Shown here piece by piece: positions 44,232 through 59,595 of a DNA stretch of 64,000 nucleotides. Positions within the stretch are counted from its first letter, which is position 1. Each line of letters begins with the position of its first letter. The position numbers were made by a program, and so were the translations under genes. The DNA comes from Pseudomonas sp. FEN (GTDB lineage Bacteria > Pseudomonadota > Gammaproteobacteria > Pseudomonadales > Pseudomonadaceae), in contig NZ_CAJFDC010000036.1 in NCBI RefSeq assembly GCF_904067045.1, forward strand, positions 62,001 through 126,000, read 5' to 3'. Under the pieces are notes generated by a model. That model had not been told where the DNA came from, made no database searches, and worked only from the letters and a program-made list of their open reading frames with translations.

Positions 44232-45050
44232 TCAGACGACATCGGCGAAGCCTTTGCGCGTTTTTTGAAACCAGGCAAACCCGCCCCATGCAACCAACAG
44301 AGAGGCGGCGGTGTAACTGATCAAACTGCCAAATTGTGGTGCTTTTCCCCAAAATAGAACGTTGCGTGCCATTTCCACAGGAAAGGTCAACGGATTCATC
44401 TGCAGGACGACCGTATAACTTTCAGGAAGTGCCGAGAGCGGATAGAAAATCGGCGAAAGAAAAAGCATGGCCGTGGTGATAATACCGACGAGTTGACCGA
44501 TATCACGCAGATAAACACTAAGTGACGCTAGAAACCAAGAAATACCCAGCGTGAGTAGTGCAAAAGGTAATAGCACCAACGGCAACAGGAAAATGGTTAA
44601 CGAAGGCAGGCCAAACAACACGGTATAGAATATCAGCCAGGCCAGCAGGCTCACAGCCATGTGGAACAAGGCTGCCCCCAGAGACACGATGGGCAGTATT
44701 TCCAGGGGGAAAACTATTTTTTTGACGTAATTGCTATTGGCCAATATCAGTCCCGGCGCGCGATTTACACATTCGGAAAACAGGTTGAATATTAGCAGGC
44801 CCGCGAACAACACCAAGGCGAACTCGCTCTTGGAATCGCTGCCACCAGACCACCGGGCTTTAAAGACGACACTGAATACAAAAGTATACACAAGAAGCAT
44901 GAACACTGGCGTAAAAAACGACCAAAAAATGCCTAGCATCGAACCTTTGTAACGGCCCACTATCTCTCTGCGAATTAACGCTCTAATCAGATTTCGATTG
45001 GCACCGAGGCTCTTGACCATTGCTGCGGGAGAAAGACTAAACGGCTGCAT
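44232..45050 (-). CDS. wzm: Polysaccharide ABC exporter permease (Wzm-like)
   Basis: About 272 aa from ATG 45050 (MQPFSLSPAAMVKSLGANRN); an open frame with a TTG start reaches 45146 but its extra residues are unlike the family. ABC-2 type permease with the N-terminal amphipathic segment LIRALIRREIVGRYKGSMLG and about six membrane spans, ending near a Trp/Phe-rich helix. It forms the channel for lipid-linked polysaccharide. The matching ATPase gene lies at 34978 on the opposite strand, whereas wzm and wzt are normally adjacent. It is followed by the large glycosyltransferase. Confidence 0.9.
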   Translation of the reverse strand: MQPFSLSPAAMVKSLGANRNLIRALIRREIVGRYKGSMLGIFWSFFTPVFMLLVYTFVFSVVFKARWSGGSDSKSEFALVLFAGLLIFNLFSECVNRAPGLILANSNYVKKIVFPLEILPIVSLGAALFHMAVSLLAWLIFYTVLFGLPSLTIFLLPLVLLPFALLTLGISWFLASLSVYLRDIGQLVGIITTAMLFLSPIFYPLSALPESYTVVLQMNPLTFPVEMARNVLFWGKAPQFGSLISYTAASLLVAWGGFAWFQKTRKGFADVV

Positions 45051-45168
45051 TTTCTTGCTGAGTCCTTGGCCGAGCTCGAGTGCTTGTCCTTGAGCGGGGT
45101 GCTTCCAGAAGAGTGGATCAGCATAAGCTTTTATGCTGTAATACAAACATCAGCGAGTCGATCCCTTA

Positions 45169-46125
45169 TTGAACAAGCCGGAAAGCATACCATTGTCCGA
45201 TACTTTAATCACGCCCCCCCTACAGGGAGCGTGTGACGTAATTATCGTCAACTACAATGCTGGAGAGTTTCTGAGGGCTTGCGTCGAATCGGCCTTTGCG
45301 GCAGGGGCTTCAACGGTTATTGTGGTGGACAATAACTCCCATGACTGCAGTTTGGCGACAGTGGAACGACGCCATAAAACTGACAACTCGTTCATTATCG
45401 TTCGAAACACTTCCAATCTTGGGTTTGCAGCGGCGTGTAATATAGGAACTCGTTATTCCGCTGCCCCAAACGTTCTTTTTCTTAACCCAGACACCGTACT
45501 TTCTGCCGATGCGCTGGACTGCCTGATAGACACTTTAAATAGCTCACTCTCTATTGGCATGGTGGGCGGTTTTCTGTGCAATCCGGATGGCAGTGAGCAA
45601 GCGGGAGGACGCCGGGTATTCCCCACACCACAACGAGCGCTGTTACGGGCATTCGGGCTGTCCCGGCTGACTCGGTTTTTTCCGGCTGCATTTGCAGATT
45701 TTTTGCTCCATGAAGACCCTGTCCCGGCGGGCCCTGTAGAAGTAGAAGCGATTTCCGGTGCCTGCATGCTGGTCAAGCGAGAGGCTATGGACATGGTAGG
45801 ACTCTGGGACGAGAACTACTTTCTGCATTGTGAGGATCTGGACTGGTGCATGCGTTTTGGCCGCAGTGGTTGGAAAATAATGTTTGTACCCTGTGCGCGG
45901 ATCACCCATGAGGTCGGTGTGTGTAGCCGAAATCGCCCGTATTTTGTTGAGTGGCACAAGCACCTTGGAATGCTGCGCTTCTATCGCAAATTTTTCCGTC
46001 ACAAATACCCGATTTTATTGTGGGGTGGCGTGGTCGTGGGCGTCTGGTTTAGGTTCAGCCTAGTCATCGCTCGCCATGCAGTCAAGCAACTGCGCTATTC
46101 TGCAAAAACGAGAAAACATGCCTGA
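45169..46125 (+). CDS. Glycosyltransferase family 2 (rhamnosyltransferase-like)
   Basis: 318 aa from a TTG start at 45169; no ATG lies before the conserved core, so a non-ATG start is needed. The GT-A core is clear: CDVIIVNYNAGEFL, VDNNSHD, NLGFAAACNIGTR, LNPDTVL (the DxD-like metal site) and the acceptor-side motif FLHCEDLDWCMRFG. A membrane-associated segment lies near the C-terminus (about 280-300). It resembles the WbbL-type rhamnosyl group. It diverges from wzm and overlaps the SDR gene by 8 bp (ATGCCTGA). Confidence 0.88.
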   Translation: MNKPESIPLSDTLITPPLQGACDVIIVNYNAGEFLRACVESAFAAGASTVIVVDNNSHDCSLATVERRHKTDNSFIIVRNTSNLGFAAACNIGTRYSAAPNVLFLNPDTVLSADALDCLIDTLNSSLSIGMVGGFLCNPDGSEQAGGRRVFPTPQRALLRAFGLSRLTRFFPAAFADFLLHEDPVPAGPVEVEAISGACMLVKREAMDMVGLWDENYFLHCEDLDWCMRFGRSGWKIMFVPCARITHEVGVCSRNRPYFVEWHKHLGMLRFYRKFFRHKYPILLWGGVVVGVWFRFSLVIARHAVKQLRYSAKTRKHA

Positions 46126-46987
46126 ATCGCACGTCGGGGTATTAGGAGGTTCAAGCTTCCTTGGGAAACGCGCGCTCCCCTTGCTGGTGCAGGCGGGTTG
46201 CCAGGTCAGCGTTTGTACACGACGCGAACCTCTGCCAAGCTCTACGCAGATTGAATGGTGTCATGCCGAAGATTGGCAGGGACTAGAGCTGGATGCATTG
46301 CTGTCGTTTGCACCCATCTGGGTTTTACCGGGCTATCTCGAGCGCCTTAATACCAGCAAACTCAAGCGCATTGTTGCCTTGTCCTCCACCAGCCGATACA
46401 TCAAGGCGCAATCACCTGACTCGCAGGAAAGAGCACTCGCGCAGCGCTTGATCAGTGCAGAAGATTACGTACAAAACTGGGCACTGGCACGTGGAGTCGA
46501 TTGGGTAATTTTGCGTCCGACCATGATTTATGGCCTCGCGCTGGATAAAAACATCACCGAAGTGGCGCGCCTTATTCGGCGGCTGGGCTTCTTTCCGTTG
46601 ATGGGGGGGGGCACAGGATTACGCCAGCCTGTTCATATAGATGACGTGGTTCAGGCCTGTATCACAGCCTTGGCGCCTGAAGCAAAGAGCGGTGCCTACA
46701 ATCTGTCCGGCGGCGAGACCCTCACTTATCGCAGCATGGTGGCGAGAATATTCCAGGCTCAAGGGCTTCCAGAGCGCACATTACATTTCCCGTCGGAGTT
46801 TTTGCGCTTCGCCATCTTCGTTATGCGTGGCTTACCACGTTATCGACATCTTTCCCCTGCGCTGGTGACGCGCATGAATCAGGATCTGGTGTTCGACCAT
46901 TTGGACGCAACTCTCCACCTCAGGTTTTCGCCGCGCCCTTTCCACTTGAGTGAGCAGGACCTCTCCAGATCGGAGCCCTTGAGTTGA
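46118..46987 (+). CDS. SDR-family NAD(P)-binding epimerase-like protein
   Basis: 289 aa from ATG 46118, overlapping the glycosyltransferase stop. The N-terminal Rossmann motif GVLGGSSFLGKRALPLL has the Gly-x-x-Gly-x-x-Gly-type spacing, and there is a short VALSSTSRYIK stretch. The usual catalytic Tyr-x-x-x-Lys is not obvious. The C-terminal half contains a sugar-epimerase-like segment LRQPVHIDDVVQACITAL. It resembles nucleotide-sugar reductases/epimerases at O-antigen loci. It is the last gene of the locus before the glmS terminator. Confidence 0.85.
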   Translation: MPESHVGVLGGSSFLGKRALPLLVQAGCQVSVCTRREPLPSSTQIEWCHAEDWQGLELDALLSFAPIWVLPGYLERLNTSKLKRIVALSSTSRYIKAQSPDSQERALAQRLISAEDYVQNWALARGVDWVILRPTMIYGLALDKNITEVARLIRRLGFFPLMGGGTGLRQPVHIDDVVQACITALAPEAKSGAYNLSGGETLTYRSMVARIFQAQGLPERTLHFPSEFLRFAIFVMRGLPRYRHLSPALVTRMNQDLVFDHLDATLHLRFSPRPFHLSEQDLSRSEPLS

Positions 46988-47118
46988 ACACTCAAAGAAG
47001 AATATGTCGCTCCCTCGGCCTAATGATGCTCGGCAACGACCATCTCGAAGGCATTCCTAGGCCACTGCAGCTGAAAATTGAAACGATAAATCCAGACCGA
47101 AGGATCGACCCTGAAAAG

Positions 47119-47149
47119 GACCTCCCCCGTAAATACGGGGGTTTAGGTC
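47119..47149 (-). terminator. Rho-independent terminator of glmS
   Basis: On the minus strand GACCT-AAA-CCCCCGTATTTACGGGGG-AGGTC forms a long stem interrupted by three unpaired bases, followed by CTTTTC. It lies 74 bp after the glmS stop and would also slow transcription entering from the polysaccharide locus. Confidence 0.8.
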
Positions 47150-47222
47150 TTGCGTTAATCTAAGTTGGTTTGTGTCAATCTTTATTGTTCACATCCATCG
47201 GGGCAAGGCCTTGTGACAAGCT

Positions 47223-49058
<1,836 letters not shown>

Positions 49059-49061
49059 GCT

Positions 49062-49844
49062 CTATTTCTCCTGGCTGGCAACCGCGCAAACGACAGTGAT
49101 GCCGCGGGCCTGAATCTGTTCGCGAACCTCTTGAGGTAAGCGATCATCGGTAATAAGGGTATGGATACTGCTCCAGGGCAGCTCCAGGTTGGGAATCTTG
49201 CGGCCGATCTTGTCGGACTCGACCATGACCACCACTTCGCGGGCGACCTCCGCCATCACCCGACTCAGCCCCAGCAATTCGTGGAAGGTGGTGGTGCCAC
49301 GCTCCAGATCGATGCCATCGGCACCGATGAACAACTGGTCGAAGTCGTAGGAACGCAACACGCGCTCGGCGACCTGGCCCTGGAAAGACTCGGAATGCGG
49401 GTCCCAGGTACCACCAGTCATCAGCAGCACCGGTTCGTGTTCCAGCTCGCTCAGGGCGCGGGCGACATGCAGGGAGTTGGTCATCACCACCAGGCCGGGT
49501 TGCTGGCCCAGTTGCGGGATCATCGCGGCGGTGGTGCTGCCACTGTCGATGATGATACGCGCGTGCTCGCGGATACGTCCGACGGCGGTACGGGCAATGG
49601 CCTGCTTGTAGCGGGAAACCGCCTGGGCAGGATCGCTGAACAGCTCGTGGGGAATGGTGATCGCACCGCCATAGCGGCGCATCAACAGGCCGTGGCTTTC
49701 CAGGGCCGCGAGATCCTTGCGAATCGTCACCTCGGAGGTTTCGAAGCGCCTGGCCAATTCATCCACACTGACTTCACCCTGGTCATTGAGCATGGCCAGG
49801 ATATTGTGCCGACGTTGAGGGGTGTTGCGTTTCGATATAGTCAC
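49062..49844 (-). CDS. glmR: DeoR-family regulator of amino-sugar synthesis
   Basis: 260 aa. The N-terminal winged helix is typical of DeoR/GlpR (RRHNILAMLNDQGEVSVDEL then FETSEVTIRKDLAALE), and the C-terminal domain is the DeoR sugar-phosphate sensor (IIDSGSTTAAM; SHGL). In P. aeruginosa the gene at this position is called glmR and affects glmS expression and cell-wall antibiotic tolerance. It lies between glmU and glmS on the same strand, 3 bp from the glmS start, so it may control its own operon according to glucosamine-6-phosphate supply. Confidence 0.9.
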   Translation of the reverse strand: MTISKRNTPQRRHNILAMLNDQGEVSVDELARRFETSEVTIRKDLAALESHGLLMRRYGGAITIPHELFSDPAQAVSRYKQAIARTAVGRIREHARIIIDSGSTTAAMIPQLGQQPGLVVMTNSLHVARALSELEHEPVLLMTGGTWDPHSESFQGQVAERVLRSYDFDQLFIGADGIDLERGTTTFHELLGLSRVMAEVAREVVVMVESDKIGRKIPNLELPWSSIHTLITDDRLPQEVREQIQARGITVVCAVASQEK

Positions 49845-49957
49845 TTAAGTTTCGATTCGAAAGATAACGGCGCCAATAAGACCTTCGAACCGAAACTTAG
49901 TCAAGTGAAATGATCGCAGCTGTGGATAAATCAGCGTGCAACGTCACTGTGGATAAC

Positions 49958-51325
49958 TCAGGGCTTGCCGAGCTTCACCGGGCGCTTCCAGCCATCGATA
50001 TTGCGCTGGCGGGCACGGGCCACGCCCAACTGCGACTCACCGAGGTTCTGGGTGATGGTCGAACCCGCCGCCGTGCTGGCTCCAGAAGAGATATCCACAG
50101 GTGCCACCAGCGAATTGTTGGAACCGATGAACACGTCCTCGCCCAACACCGTCCTGTGCTTGTTGGCCCCGTCATAGTTGCAGGTGATGGTACCGGCGCC
50201 GATATTGGTCCGCGCACCGACTTCGGCATCGCCGAGGTAGGTCAGGTGCCCGCACTTGGCGTCTTCGCCCAGGTGCGTATTCTTCAGTTCGACAAAGTTA
50301 CCCACATGGGCACGGGCGTCGAGCACGCTGCCCGGGCGCAGGCGGGCGAACGGACCGGCATCGCTGCCCTCGCCCATGACCGCACCGTCGAGATGGCTGT
50401 TGGCCTTGATCGTCACGCCCTTGCGCAGGGTGCTGTTCCTGATCACGCAGTTCGGGCCGATGACCACGTTGTCCTCGATCACCACCTGACCTTCGAGAAT
50501 CACGTTGATGTCGATCAGCACATCGCGGCCGACGATGACCTCACCGCGCACATCGAAACGCGCCGGGTCGCGCAGCGTCACCCCTTGTGCCATCAGTCGC
50601 CGAGCCGCACGCAACTGGTAATGACGTTCCAGCTCCGCCAACTGCAAGCGGTCGTTGGCGCCCTGTACCTCCATCGCGTCCTGCGGTTGCTCGGTGGCGA
50701 CCGCCAGGCCGTCACCCACGGCCATGGCGATGACATCGGTCAGGTAGTACTCGCCCTGGGCATTGTTGTTCGACAAGCGGCTCATCCACTCACCCAGGCG
50801 CTTGGCCGGTACCGCGAGAATTCCGGTATTGCCTTCGGTAATGGCACGCTCGGCCGCGCTGGCGTCCTTCTGTTCGACGATGGCGCAGACCTTGCCCGCG
50901 GCATCGCGCACAATCCGGCCGTAGCCAGTGGGGTCAGCCAGCTCGACCGTCAACAGCCCGAGTTGCTCGGGGCCCGCCTGCTTCAGCAGGCGCCGCAAGG
51001 TCTCGACTTCGATCAAGGGCACGTCGCCGTAGAGGATCAGCACAGTGTCGGCACTAATGAACGGCACTGCCTGAGCCACGGCATGACCGGTGCCGAGCTG
51101 CTGGTCCTGCAGGACAAAATTCAGGTCATCGGCGGCCAGGCGCTCACGCACCAGGTCGGCACCGTGGCCGATCACGACATGGATGCGCTGTGGATCAAGT
51201 TGTCGAGCGCTGTGGATAACATGTCCCAGCATCGAATTGCCCGCAACCGGGTGCAGCACTTTAGGCAACGATGAACGCATGCGAGTGCCCTGACCCGCGG
51301 CGAGGATAACGATTTCGAGAGACAT
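49958..51325 (-). CDS. glmU: Bifunctional UDP-GlcNAc pyrophosphorylase / GlcN-1-P acetyltransferase
   Basis: 455 aa. The N-terminal pyrophosphorylase has the nucleotide motif [11 protein letters not shown], and the C-terminal half is a left-handed beta-helix acetyltransferase ([20 protein letters not shown]). The enzyme acetylates glucosamine-1-phosphate and joins it to UMP, giving UDP-GlcNAc. It lies between the ATP synthase operon terminator and glmR. The start [13 protein letters not shown] is conserved in the family. Confidence 0.98.
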   Translation of the reverse strand: MSLEIVILAAGQGTRMRSSLPKVLHPVAGNSMLGHVIHSARQLDPQRIHVVIGHGADLVRERLAADDLNFVLQDQQLGTGHAVAQAVPFISADTVLILYGDVPLIEVETLRRLLKQAGPEQLGLLTVELADPTGYGRIVRDAAGKVCAIVEQKDASAAERAITEGNTGILAVPAKRLGEWMSRLSNNNAQGEYYLTDVIAMAVGDGLAVATEQPQDAMEVQGANDRLQLAELERHYQLRAARRLMAQGVTLRDPARFDVRGEVIVGRDVLIDINVILEGQVVIEDNVVIGPNCVIRNSTLRKGVTIKANSHLDGAVMGEGSDAGPFARLRPGSVLDARAHVGNFVELKNTHLGEDAKCGHLTYLGDAEVGARTNIGAGTITCNYDGANKHRTVLGEDVFIGSNNSLVAPVDISSGASTAAGSTITQNLGESQLGVARARQRNIDGWKRPVKLGKP

Positions 51326-51390
51326 GACTGGCTACCAATCCTGGTGTGGTCAGCGACTGTGACCAAGTAATAAATGCGGAAAAGAAAAAA

Positions 51391-51413
51391 GGGTAGCCGA
51401 GGCTACCCTTTTT
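51391..51413 (-). terminator. Rho-independent terminator of the atp operon
   Basis: GGGTAGCC-GA-GGCTACCC is an 8-bp perfect stem with a tiny loop, flanked by an A-run (51379-51390) and a T-run (51409-51413), so it can work in both directions. It lies 26 bp after atpC and ends that operon. Confidence 0.9.
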
Positions 51414-51438
51414 AATCAATCACACAACAAGCCTCGGC

Positions 51439-51864
51439 TTAACCGCCGAACTTCTTGCGGATCTGCTGAACGGTGCGCAGCTGAGCTGCAGCCTCGGCCA
51501 GACGTGCGGCAGCGGAGCCATAGTCGAAGTCCGCGCCTCTTTCGTGCAGCGCCTTCTCAGCGGCCTTGACGGCTTCCTGAGCGGAGGCTTCATCCAGGTC
51601 GGCAGCACGTTGCACGGTGTCGGCAAGCACCTTGACCATGTTCGGCTGAACCTCGAGGAAACCACCGGAGATGTAGAACACCTCGGCTTCCCCGCCCTGC
51701 TTGATCAAGCGGATAGGACCCGGCTTGAGATGGGTGATCAGCGGCGCGTGCCCCAGGGCGATCCCCAGATCACCCAGTGCACCGTGCGCAATCACCATCT
51801 CGACCAGCCCGGAGAAGATCTCCCCTTCTGCACTGACGATATCGCAATGGACTGTCATAGCCAT
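51439..51864 (-). CDS. atpC: F1F0 ATP synthase epsilon subunit
   Basis: 141 aa. The N-terminal beta-sandwich ([20 protein letters not shown]) and the two-helix C-terminal domain are standard. It links gamma rotation with F1 and inhibits ATP hydrolysis. Last gene of the atp operon; the ORF end is followed by the terminator. Confidence 0.97.
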   Translation of the reverse strand: MAMTVHCDIVSAEGEIFSGLVEMVIAHGALGDLGIALGHAPLITHLKPGPIRLIKQGGEAEVFYISGGFLEVQPNMVKVLADTVQRAADLDEASAQEAVKAAEKALHERGADFDYGSAAARLAEAAAQLRTVQQIRKKFGG

Positions 51865-51909
51865 CTGATTGCCTCAACCTAAATTAGCGCCCGTTGCCGG
51901 GCGCCGGGA

Positions 51910-53313
<1,404 letters not shown>

Positions 53314-54174
53314 TTAAACCGCGGCAGCGCCGCCGACGATTTCCGAGATCTCTTGGGTGATCGCAGCCTGACGCGCCTTGTTGTAGATCAGCTGCAAATC
53401 GCTGATCAAATCACCGGCGTTGTCGGTAGCGTTCTTCATCGCGATCATCCGCGCAGCTTGTTCGGCCGCGTTGTTCTCGACCACCGCCTGGTACACCTGC
53501 GACTCCACGTAGCGCACCATCAAGCCGTCAAGCAGCTCTTTGGCGTCCGGTTCGTAGAGATAGTCCCAGTGGTGCTTGAGTTCTTGATCCGGGGTCGCAA
53601 CCAATGGAATCAACTGCTCTACGGTGGGCTGTTGAGTCATGGTGTTGATGAACTTGTTGGACACCACGGACAGGCGGTCAATACGGCCGTCCAGGTAGGC
53701 ATCCAGCATCACCTTGACGCTGCCGATCAGATCGTTGATCGACGGCTCTTCACCCAGGTGGCTGATAGCTGCAACGACGTTACCGCCGAAGTTGCGGAAA
53801 AACGCCGCACCTTTGCTACCGACTACACACAGGTCAATCTCGACGCCGTTTTCGCGGTTTACCGCCATGTCCTTGACCAGGGCCTTGAACAGGTTGGTGT
53901 TCAAGCCACCGCACAGACCACGGTCACTGCTCACCACGACATAGCCGACGCGCTTGACGGCGTGATCGATCATGAACGGGTGGCGGTATTCCGGGTTGGC
54001 GTTGGCCAGATGCCCAATTACCTGGCGGATACGTTCCGCATAAGGACGGCTCGCAGCCATGCGCATTTGTGCCTTGCGCATTTTGCTGACCGCCACTTTT
54101 TCCATGGCGCTGGTAATCTTTTGCGTGCTTTTGATGCTCGCAATCTTACTGCGAATCTCTTTTGCGCCTGCCAT
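53314..54174 (-). CDS. atpG: F1F0 ATP synthase gamma subunit
   Basis: 286 aa. The N-terminal helix ([20 protein letters not shown]) and C-terminal helix ([20 protein letters not shown]) form the rotor coiled coil that turns inside F1. It lies between atpA and atpD in the usual order. Confidence 0.98.
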   Translation of the reverse strand: MAGAKEIRSKIASIKSTQKITSAMEKVAVSKMRKAQMRMAASRPYAERIRQVIGHLANANPEYRHPFMIDHAVKRVGYVVVSSDRGLCGGLNTNLFKALVKDMAVNRENGVEIDLCVVGSKGAAFFRNFGGNVVAAISHLGEEPSINDLIGSVKVMLDAYLDGRIDRLSVVSNKFINTMTQQPTVEQLIPLVATPDQELKHHWDYLYEPDAKELLDGLMVRYVESQVYQAVVENNAAEQAARMIAMKNATDNAGDLISDLQLIYNKARQAAITQEISEIVGGAAAV

Positions 54175-54224
54175 GTAACACCTATCAGGTTAGCAAGCGG
54201 GAGCCTTGCGGCTCCCGCTGCGGC

Positions 54225-55769
54225 TTACCAGGTTTGGGTGGCCTTGAACTTCTCGATACCAGCCTTGAGGCCAGCGTCGATTTCGTCATTGAAGTCACCC
54301 TTCACGTTGATCTTGGCCAACAAGTCGGCGTGATCGCGGTTGAAGTAAGCAATCAGCGCTTGTTCGAAGCTACCGACCTTGGCGATTTCGACGTCAGTCA
54401 GGAACCCACGCTCAGCGGCATACAGCGACAGCGACATGTCGGCAATCGACATCGGCGCATATTGCTTCTGCTTCATCAGCTCGGTAACGCGCTGACCGTG
54501 TTCAAGTTGCTTGCGGGTCGCTTCGTCCAGGTCAGAAGCGAACTGGGCGAATGCCGCCAGTTCACGGTACTGAGCCAGGGCGGTACGGATACCACCGGAC
54601 AGCTTCTTGATGATCTTGGTCTGAGCGGCACCACCTACGCGGGATACCGAAACACCGGCGTTCACAGCAGGACGGATCCCGGAGTTGAACATCGCCGATT
54701 CCAGGAAGATCTGACCGTCGGTGATGGAAATCACGTTGGTCGGAACGAACGCGGAAACGTCGCCAGCCTGGGTTTCGATGATCGGCAGCGCGGTCAGGGA
54801 ACCGGTCTTGCCAGTCACTGCGCCCTTGGTGAACTTCTCGACGTACTCTTCCGAAACGCGGGATGCGCGCTCCAGCAGACGGGAGTGGAGATAGAACACG
54901 TCACCTGGGTAGGCTTCACGGCCTGGCGGACGGCGCAGCAGCAGGGAAATCTGGCGGTAAGCCACTGCTTGCTTGGACAGATCGTCATAAACGATCAGCG
55001 CGTCTTCGCCGCGGTCACGGAAGAACTCGCCCATGGTGCAACCGGAGTACGGTGCCAGGAACTGCAGCGCAGGAGATTCGGAAGCACTGGCGGCCACGAT
55101 GATGGTGTTGGCCAGGGCACCGTTTTCTTCCAGCTTGCGAACCACGTTGGCGATGGTCGATTGCTTCTGACCGATGGCCACGTAGACGCAGAAAATGCCG
55201 CTGTCTTTCTGGTTGATGATCGCGTCGATCGCCAGAGCGGTCTTACCGATCTGACGGTCACCGATGATCAGCTCACGCTGGCCACGGCCGACCGGGATCA
55301 TGGCATCGACAGCCTTGTAGCCAGTCTGTACAGGCTGGTCTACCGACTTACGCCAGATCACGCCTGGAGCAACTTTCTCGACCGCGTCGGTCTCGGTGTT
55401 GTTCAGTGGACCTTTGCCGTCAACCGGGTTACCCAGTGCGTCGACAACGCGACCCAGCAGTTCCTTACCGACCGGAACTTCGAGGATGCGGCCGGTGCAC
55501 TTGGCGCTCATGCCTTCAGCCAGACTGGTGTAAGCGCCGAGTACCACGGCACCTACGGAGTCTTGCTCGAGGTTGAGGGCCATACCGTAGACGCCGCCCG
55601 GAAACTCGATCATCTCGCCGTACATGACGTCGGCCAGACCGTGAATCCGCACGATACCGTCAGACACGCTGACGACAGTGCCTTCGTTACGGGCTTGGGA
55701 GGTCACATCGAGCTTGTCGATGCGGCCCTTGATAATTTCACTTATTTCGGAAGGATTGAGTTGCTGCAT
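54225..55769 (-). CDS. atpA: F1F0 ATP synthase alpha subunit
   Basis: 514 aa. The P-loop [11 protein letters not shown] and the arginine-finger region ([18 protein letters not shown]) are typical. It forms the non-catalytic nucleotide-binding half of F1. It follows atpH after 21 bp and precedes atpG. Confidence 0.98.
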   Translation of the reverse strand: MQQLNPSEISEIIKGRIDKLDVTSQARNEGTVVSVSDGIVRIHGLADVMYGEMIEFPGGVYGMALNLEQDSVGAVVLGAYTSLAEGMSAKCTGRILEVPVGKELLGRVVDALGNPVDGKGPLNNTETDAVEKVAPGVIWRKSVDQPVQTGYKAVDAMIPVGRGQRELIIGDRQIGKTALAIDAIINQKDSGIFCVYVAIGQKQSTIANVVRKLEENGALANTIIVAASASESPALQFLAPYSGCTMGEFFRDRGEDALIVYDDLSKQAVAYRQISLLLRRPPGREAYPGDVFYLHSRLLERASRVSEEYVEKFTKGAVTGKTGSLTALPIIETQAGDVSAFVPTNVISITDGQIFLESAMFNSGIRPAVNAGVSVSRVGGAAQTKIIKKLSGGIRTALAQYRELAAFAQFASDLDEATRKQLEHGQRVTELMKQKQYAPMSIADMSLSLYAAERGFLTDVEIAKVGSFEQALIAYFNRDHADLLAKINVKGDFNDEIDAGLKAGIEKFKATQTW

Positions 55770-55790
55770 TGCTCTGCTGCCCCTTCAAAC

Positions 55791-56327
55791 TCAAGATTTC
55801 AATGCTTCGGCCAGGCTCGCGAGTTTGCCGCGAACCGAGCCATCGATAACCAGGTCGCCGGCGCGGATCACGACACCACCAATCAGGGCGGCATCCTCCG
55901 CAACTTGCAGGCGCACTTCCCGATTGAGTCGTGCACTGAGAACCTTGGCGAGTTTGTCTTGCTGTTCTTGGTTCAATGCAAAAGCACTGGTGACTTCCAC
56001 GTCTACCGATTTCTCTTGTTCGGCCTTGTACAGGTCGAACAGAGCGGCGATCTCCGGCAACAGCAGGAGACGGTCGTTTTCAGCAACGACGTGGATGAAA
56101 TTCTGTGCCTTGACATCGAACTTGTCGCCACACACGTCAATGAACGTGGTGGCCTTTTCTGCGCTCGTCAGTCGCGGGGCCTTGAGCACGCGCTGCATGG
56201 TGTCGTCTTCCGACACCGCTGCTGCCAGGCCGAGCATGGCTGACCAATTGGCCAGTTGCTGGTGGGCCTGAGCGTGCTCGAAGGCCGCCTTAGCGTAAGG
56301 TCGGGCCAACGTGGTCAGTTCTGCCAT
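55791..56327 (-). CDS. atpH: F1F0 ATP synthase delta subunit
   Basis: 178 aa. The N-terminal helical bundle begins [19 protein letters not shown], and the C-terminal part has [20 protein letters not shown], the OSCP/delta signature. It fixes F1 to the b-subunit stalk. It lies 12 bp after atpF. Confidence 0.97.
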   Translation of the reverse strand: MAELTTLARPYAKAAFEHAQAHQQLANWSAMLGLAAAVSEDDTMQRVLKAPRLTSAEKATTFIDVCGDKFDVKAQNFIHVVAENDRLLLLPEIAALFDLYKAEQEKSVDVEVTSAFALNQEQQDKLAKVLSARLNREVRLQVAEDAALIGGVVIRAGDLVIDGSVRGKLASLAEALKS

Positions 56328-56339
56328 GGTCGCCCTCGC

Positions 56340-56810
56340 TTAGATTTCAGTAGCCAGTTGGTTAACCAGCTCTGCGTGCGCGTCTTTATCGATTGCCTTG
56401 CCCAGGATCTTCCCGGCGCCGTCGACCACCAGGCTACCCAATTGGGCGCGCAGTGCGTCTTTGACACTGTTGAGTTCCTGTTCGATCTCGGCCAGAGCCT
56501 GAGCCTTCACACGGTCAGCTTCGACGCGAGCCTGTTCACGGGCCTCGTCGACGATCTGGTTACCGCGTTTCTTGGCTTGCTCAATGATTTCGGCTGCCTG
56601 AGCTTTCGCATCGCGCAGTTGATGACCCGCTTTCTCTTGGGCCAACTCCAGGTCGCGAGCTGCTCGGCTGGCAGCGTCCAGTCCATCCGCGATCTTCTTC
56701 TGACGTTCGTGCAGTGCCGCGATGACCGGAGGCCACACGAACTTCATGCAAAACAGTACAAAAATGAGGAACGCAACGGACTGGCCAATCAGGGTCGCAT
56801 TAATGTTCAC
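56340..56810 (-). CDS. atpF: F1F0 ATP synthase b subunit
   Basis: 156 aa. One N-terminal membrane span (about residues 6-26, [20 protein letters not shown]) is followed by a long charged coiled coil that forms the outer stalk dimer. It lies between atpE and atpH. Confidence 0.97.
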   Translation of the reverse strand: MNINATLIGQSVAFLIFVLFCMKFVWPPVIAALHERQKKIADGLDAASRAARDLELAQEKAGHQLRDAKAQAAEIIEQAKKRGNQIVDEAREQARVEADRVKAQALAEIEQELNSVKDALRAQLGSLVVDGAGKILGKAIDKDAHAELVNQLATEI

Positions 56811-56868
56811 GCCAACACCTCGCTCGTTCGTTGTCCATCACACCAATCTACTCGAAACATTCGAGTGA

Positions 56869-57141
<273 letters not shown>

Positions 57142-57259
57142 TTACGTCGTATGGTTTAGGTTTTTTTAATTTAAAGCGGTAAAACAAATCGTTTCGCGGC
57201 CCCTTGCGGGGCCACCCCGCGCCGAGGCATCGGGGACATCAGAACCGCCGAGACGGCTC

Positions 57260-58556
<1,297 letters not shown>

Positions 58557-58713
58557 CACTGAAGCTCCTCAAGGGTCGGCTGCCACAAATCAATAACTTG
58601 GCATAAATTGTGCCGACAAAATGCGCGCAGAGTATAGGGGCGGTTCAGCCCCTATTCAACTGCCAGGTAGTGATTTCCGACTGCCCGCTACATGAGGAAA
58701 TGTTTCAGCAGAT

Positions 58714-59586
58714 TCAGCGGATATGTGCGAGTACCCCTTGTAGTTCATCCAGGGAGTTATAGCGAATTACCAACTGACCTTTTCCTTTCTGGCCGTGGCG
58801 GATCTGCACCGCGGAGCCCAGCCGCTCTGCCAGGCGCTGTTCAAGGCGACTGATGTCCGGATCGACCTTGGCAGGCTCGGCGGGCTCCTGTTTGCCACTG
58901 AGCCACTGGCGAACCAGGGCCTCGGTCTGACGCACCGTGAGCCCGCGTGCGACAACGTGTCGCGCCCCTTCGACCTGCCGTTCTTCCGGCAAACCGAGCA
59001 AGGCCCGGGCATGACCCATTTCCAGGTCGCCATGGGACAACATGGTCTTGATCACTTCCGGCAACGCGATCAGGCGCAGCAGGTTGGCCACGGTCACCCG
59101 GGATTTGCCCACCGCTTCGGCGACCTGTTGCTGGGTCAGCTGGAACTCCTGCTGCAAACGCTGCAGGGCCACGGCTTCCTCGATCGGGTTGAGGTCTTCG
59201 CGCTGGATGTTCTCGATCAGCGCCATGGCGATGGCGGTTTCGTCCGGCACATCGCGGACCATGGCCGGAATGGTTTCCAAGCCGGCCTGCTGGCTGGCGC
59301 GCCAGCGGCGTTCGCCGGCAATGATTTCAAAACGACCGCTGCCGATCGGGCGCACCACGATCGGCTGCATCACGCCCTGGGCCTTGATCGATTGCGCCAG
59401 TTCCTCCAGTGCCTGCGGGTCCATGTCGCGGCGCGGCTGGTACTTGCCGCGCTGGATCAGGTCCAGCGGCAGGTGCTGCAATTCGCGTTGGTCGGCCTGG
59501 ACAGCCTGTTCTTCCAGCGAACTGACAGTCGGACCACTCAGCAGTGCATCCAGTCCACGTCCGAGACCTCGTTTCTTGACGGCCAT
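58714..59586 (-). CDS. parB: Chromosome partitioning protein ParB
   Basis: 290 aa. It starts MAVKKRGLGRGLDALLSG, the conserved N-terminal helix that stimulates ParA. The CTPase/clamp segment (GERRWRASQQAGL) and the HTH that reads parS (TQQQVAEAVGKSRVTVANLL) follow, with a C-terminal dimer domain. It loads on parS sites and spreads, organising the origin region. Two parS palindromes are in this window (5289 and 20793). It lies 9 bp after parA. Confidence 0.97.
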   Translation of the reverse strand: MAVKKRGLGRGLDALLSGPTVSSLEEQAVQADQRELQHLPLDLIQRGKYQPRRDMDPQALEELAQSIKAQGVMQPIVVRPIGSGRFEIIAGERRWRASQQAGLETIPAMVRDVPDETAIAMALIENIQREDLNPIEEAVALQRLQQEFQLTQQQVAEAVGKSRVTVANLLRLIALPEVIKTMLSHGDLEMGHARALLGLPEERQVEGARHVVARGLTVRQTEALVRQWLSGKQEPAEPAKVDPDISRLEQRLAERLGSAVQIRHGQKGKGQLVIRYNSLDELQGVLAHIR

Positions 59587-59595
59587 GGGGATTCC

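Noticed and set aside
46988-47222. Possible Tn7-type transposon end after glmS
   Set aside because: No Tn7 end sequence or tns gene is visible; the strong inverted repeat there is the glmS terminator.
49059-49061. glmS ribozyme/riboswitch upstream of glmS
   Set aside because: Only 3 bp separate glmS from the upstream regulator gene, and such ribozymes belong to Gram-positive bacteria.
54162-56243. 693-codon plus-strand open frame over atpA and atpH
   Set aside because: It is antisense to two certain ATP synthase genes and shows no known family.
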